Assembly (NCBI GenBank): GCA_016934695.1
Contig: JAFGSH010000236.1
Location: 1-5,389 of the forward strand
Reading direction: 5' to 3'
DNA from: Deltaproteobacteria bacterium
Lineage (GTDB): Bacteria; Desulfobacterota; Syntrophia; Syntrophales; UBA2210
DNA length: 5,389 nt
In this document: piece after piece, positions 5,161 to 5,389 of the stretch
How the letters are laid out: the number at the start of each line of letters is the position of its first letter
How positions within the stretch are numbered: the first letter of the stretch is position 1
Notes under the pieces: model-generated
Databases searched by the model: none
Told to the model about the DNA's origin: nothing
Seen by the model: only the letters and a program-made list of their open reading frames with translations
Made by a program: the position numbers and the translations under genes

Positions 5161-5389
5161 ATGATCCCAAAAATCAAAAGGGTTCTGTACGCAACGGATC
5201 TTTCAGAAAATTCAATGTACGCCTTTCGATACGCCGTGAACACCGCCGAGAAGCACGACGCCGAGATGATCGTCCTGCACGTGATCGAGGAGATCCCCGC
5301 GGCCGTCCGCGCATACACCACGCTCGAAAGGGACATTGCCGGCCTTAAGCAGGGAACGATAGAAGCAATGAGCACCCGCCTTGACGAAT
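5161..5389 (+). CDS. Universal stress protein (UspA family), N-terminal part
   Basis: The first 76 codons of a gene that runs off the right edge. The N-terminus KRVLYATDLSENSMYAFRYA (residues 6-25) is the first strand, the nucleotide-contacting Asp13 and the Ser-rich loop into helix 1 of the UspA fold. AEMIVLHVIEE (35-45) is the second strand, followed by the usual variable helical stretch. Family members are cytoplasmic dimers, many binding ATP, and are induced by starvation or other stress. The ATP-binding GxxGxxxxxxxG(S/T) motif lies in the missing C-terminal half, so the ATP-binding type cannot be called. The ATG follows a strong AAGGAGG (5149-5155) by 5 nt. The gene is divergent from the methyltransferase-Nudix unit and is preceded by candidate operator repeats. 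Confidence 0.93.
   Translation, partial: MIPKIKRVLYATDLSENSMYAFRYAVNTAEKHDAEMIVLHVIEEIPAAVRAYTTLERDIAGLKQGTIEAMSTRLDE

Overview
The window reads as ordinary, gene-dense bacterial chromosome. It is GC-rich, with strong GGAGG-type ribosome binding sites and tightly packed genes. The protein types (a two-TM potassium channel, a DUF4197 exported protein, a LapA-domain membrane protein, a patatin-like protein and a universal stress protein) suit a Gram-negative proteobacterium, with a Desulfobacterota/deltaproteobacterial flavour. That placement is inference; there is no rRNA or marker gene here to settle it. I see no mobile element, CRISPR array, tRNA or rRNA.

Layout. Seven genes lie on the minus strand and one on the plus strand. 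In the minus-strand direction of transcription, the first unit (4832 down to 2925) is a class I SAM-dependent methyltransferase followed 12 nt later by a zinc-ribbon/Nudix hydrolase with an extra C-terminal helical domain. The second unit begins at a good sigma70-like promoter (2900-2928) that overlaps the Nudix stop codon. It runs through a potassium channel with a non-RCK cytoplasmic domain, a DUF4197 exported protein, a small LapA-domain membrane protein, a second methyltransferase and the first 37 codons of a patatin-like phospholipase, which leaves the window at base 1. Gaps in this unit are 35 nt, 37 nt, a 4-nt ATGA overlap and 3 nt, so it looks like one operon.

The 328-nt divergent region 4833-5160 separates the first minus-strand unit from a universal stress protein gene on the plus strand that runs off the right edge. 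This region holds candidate promoters for both directions, a near-perfect 11-bp direct repeat with a 21-bp period just ahead of the stress gene, and two inverted repeats.

How the genes may work together: the second unit mixes ion transport, an exported protein, a small membrane protein, a methyltransferase and a lipid hydrolase, which hints at envelope or membrane upkeep. With the Nudix 'house-cleaning' enzyme and the stress protein nearby, stress adaptation is a reasonable theme, but it rests on context only. The most unusual proteins are the channel, because of its non-RCK C-terminal domain, and the Nudix protein, because of its helical extension. I found no clear evidence of an undescribed multi-gene system.
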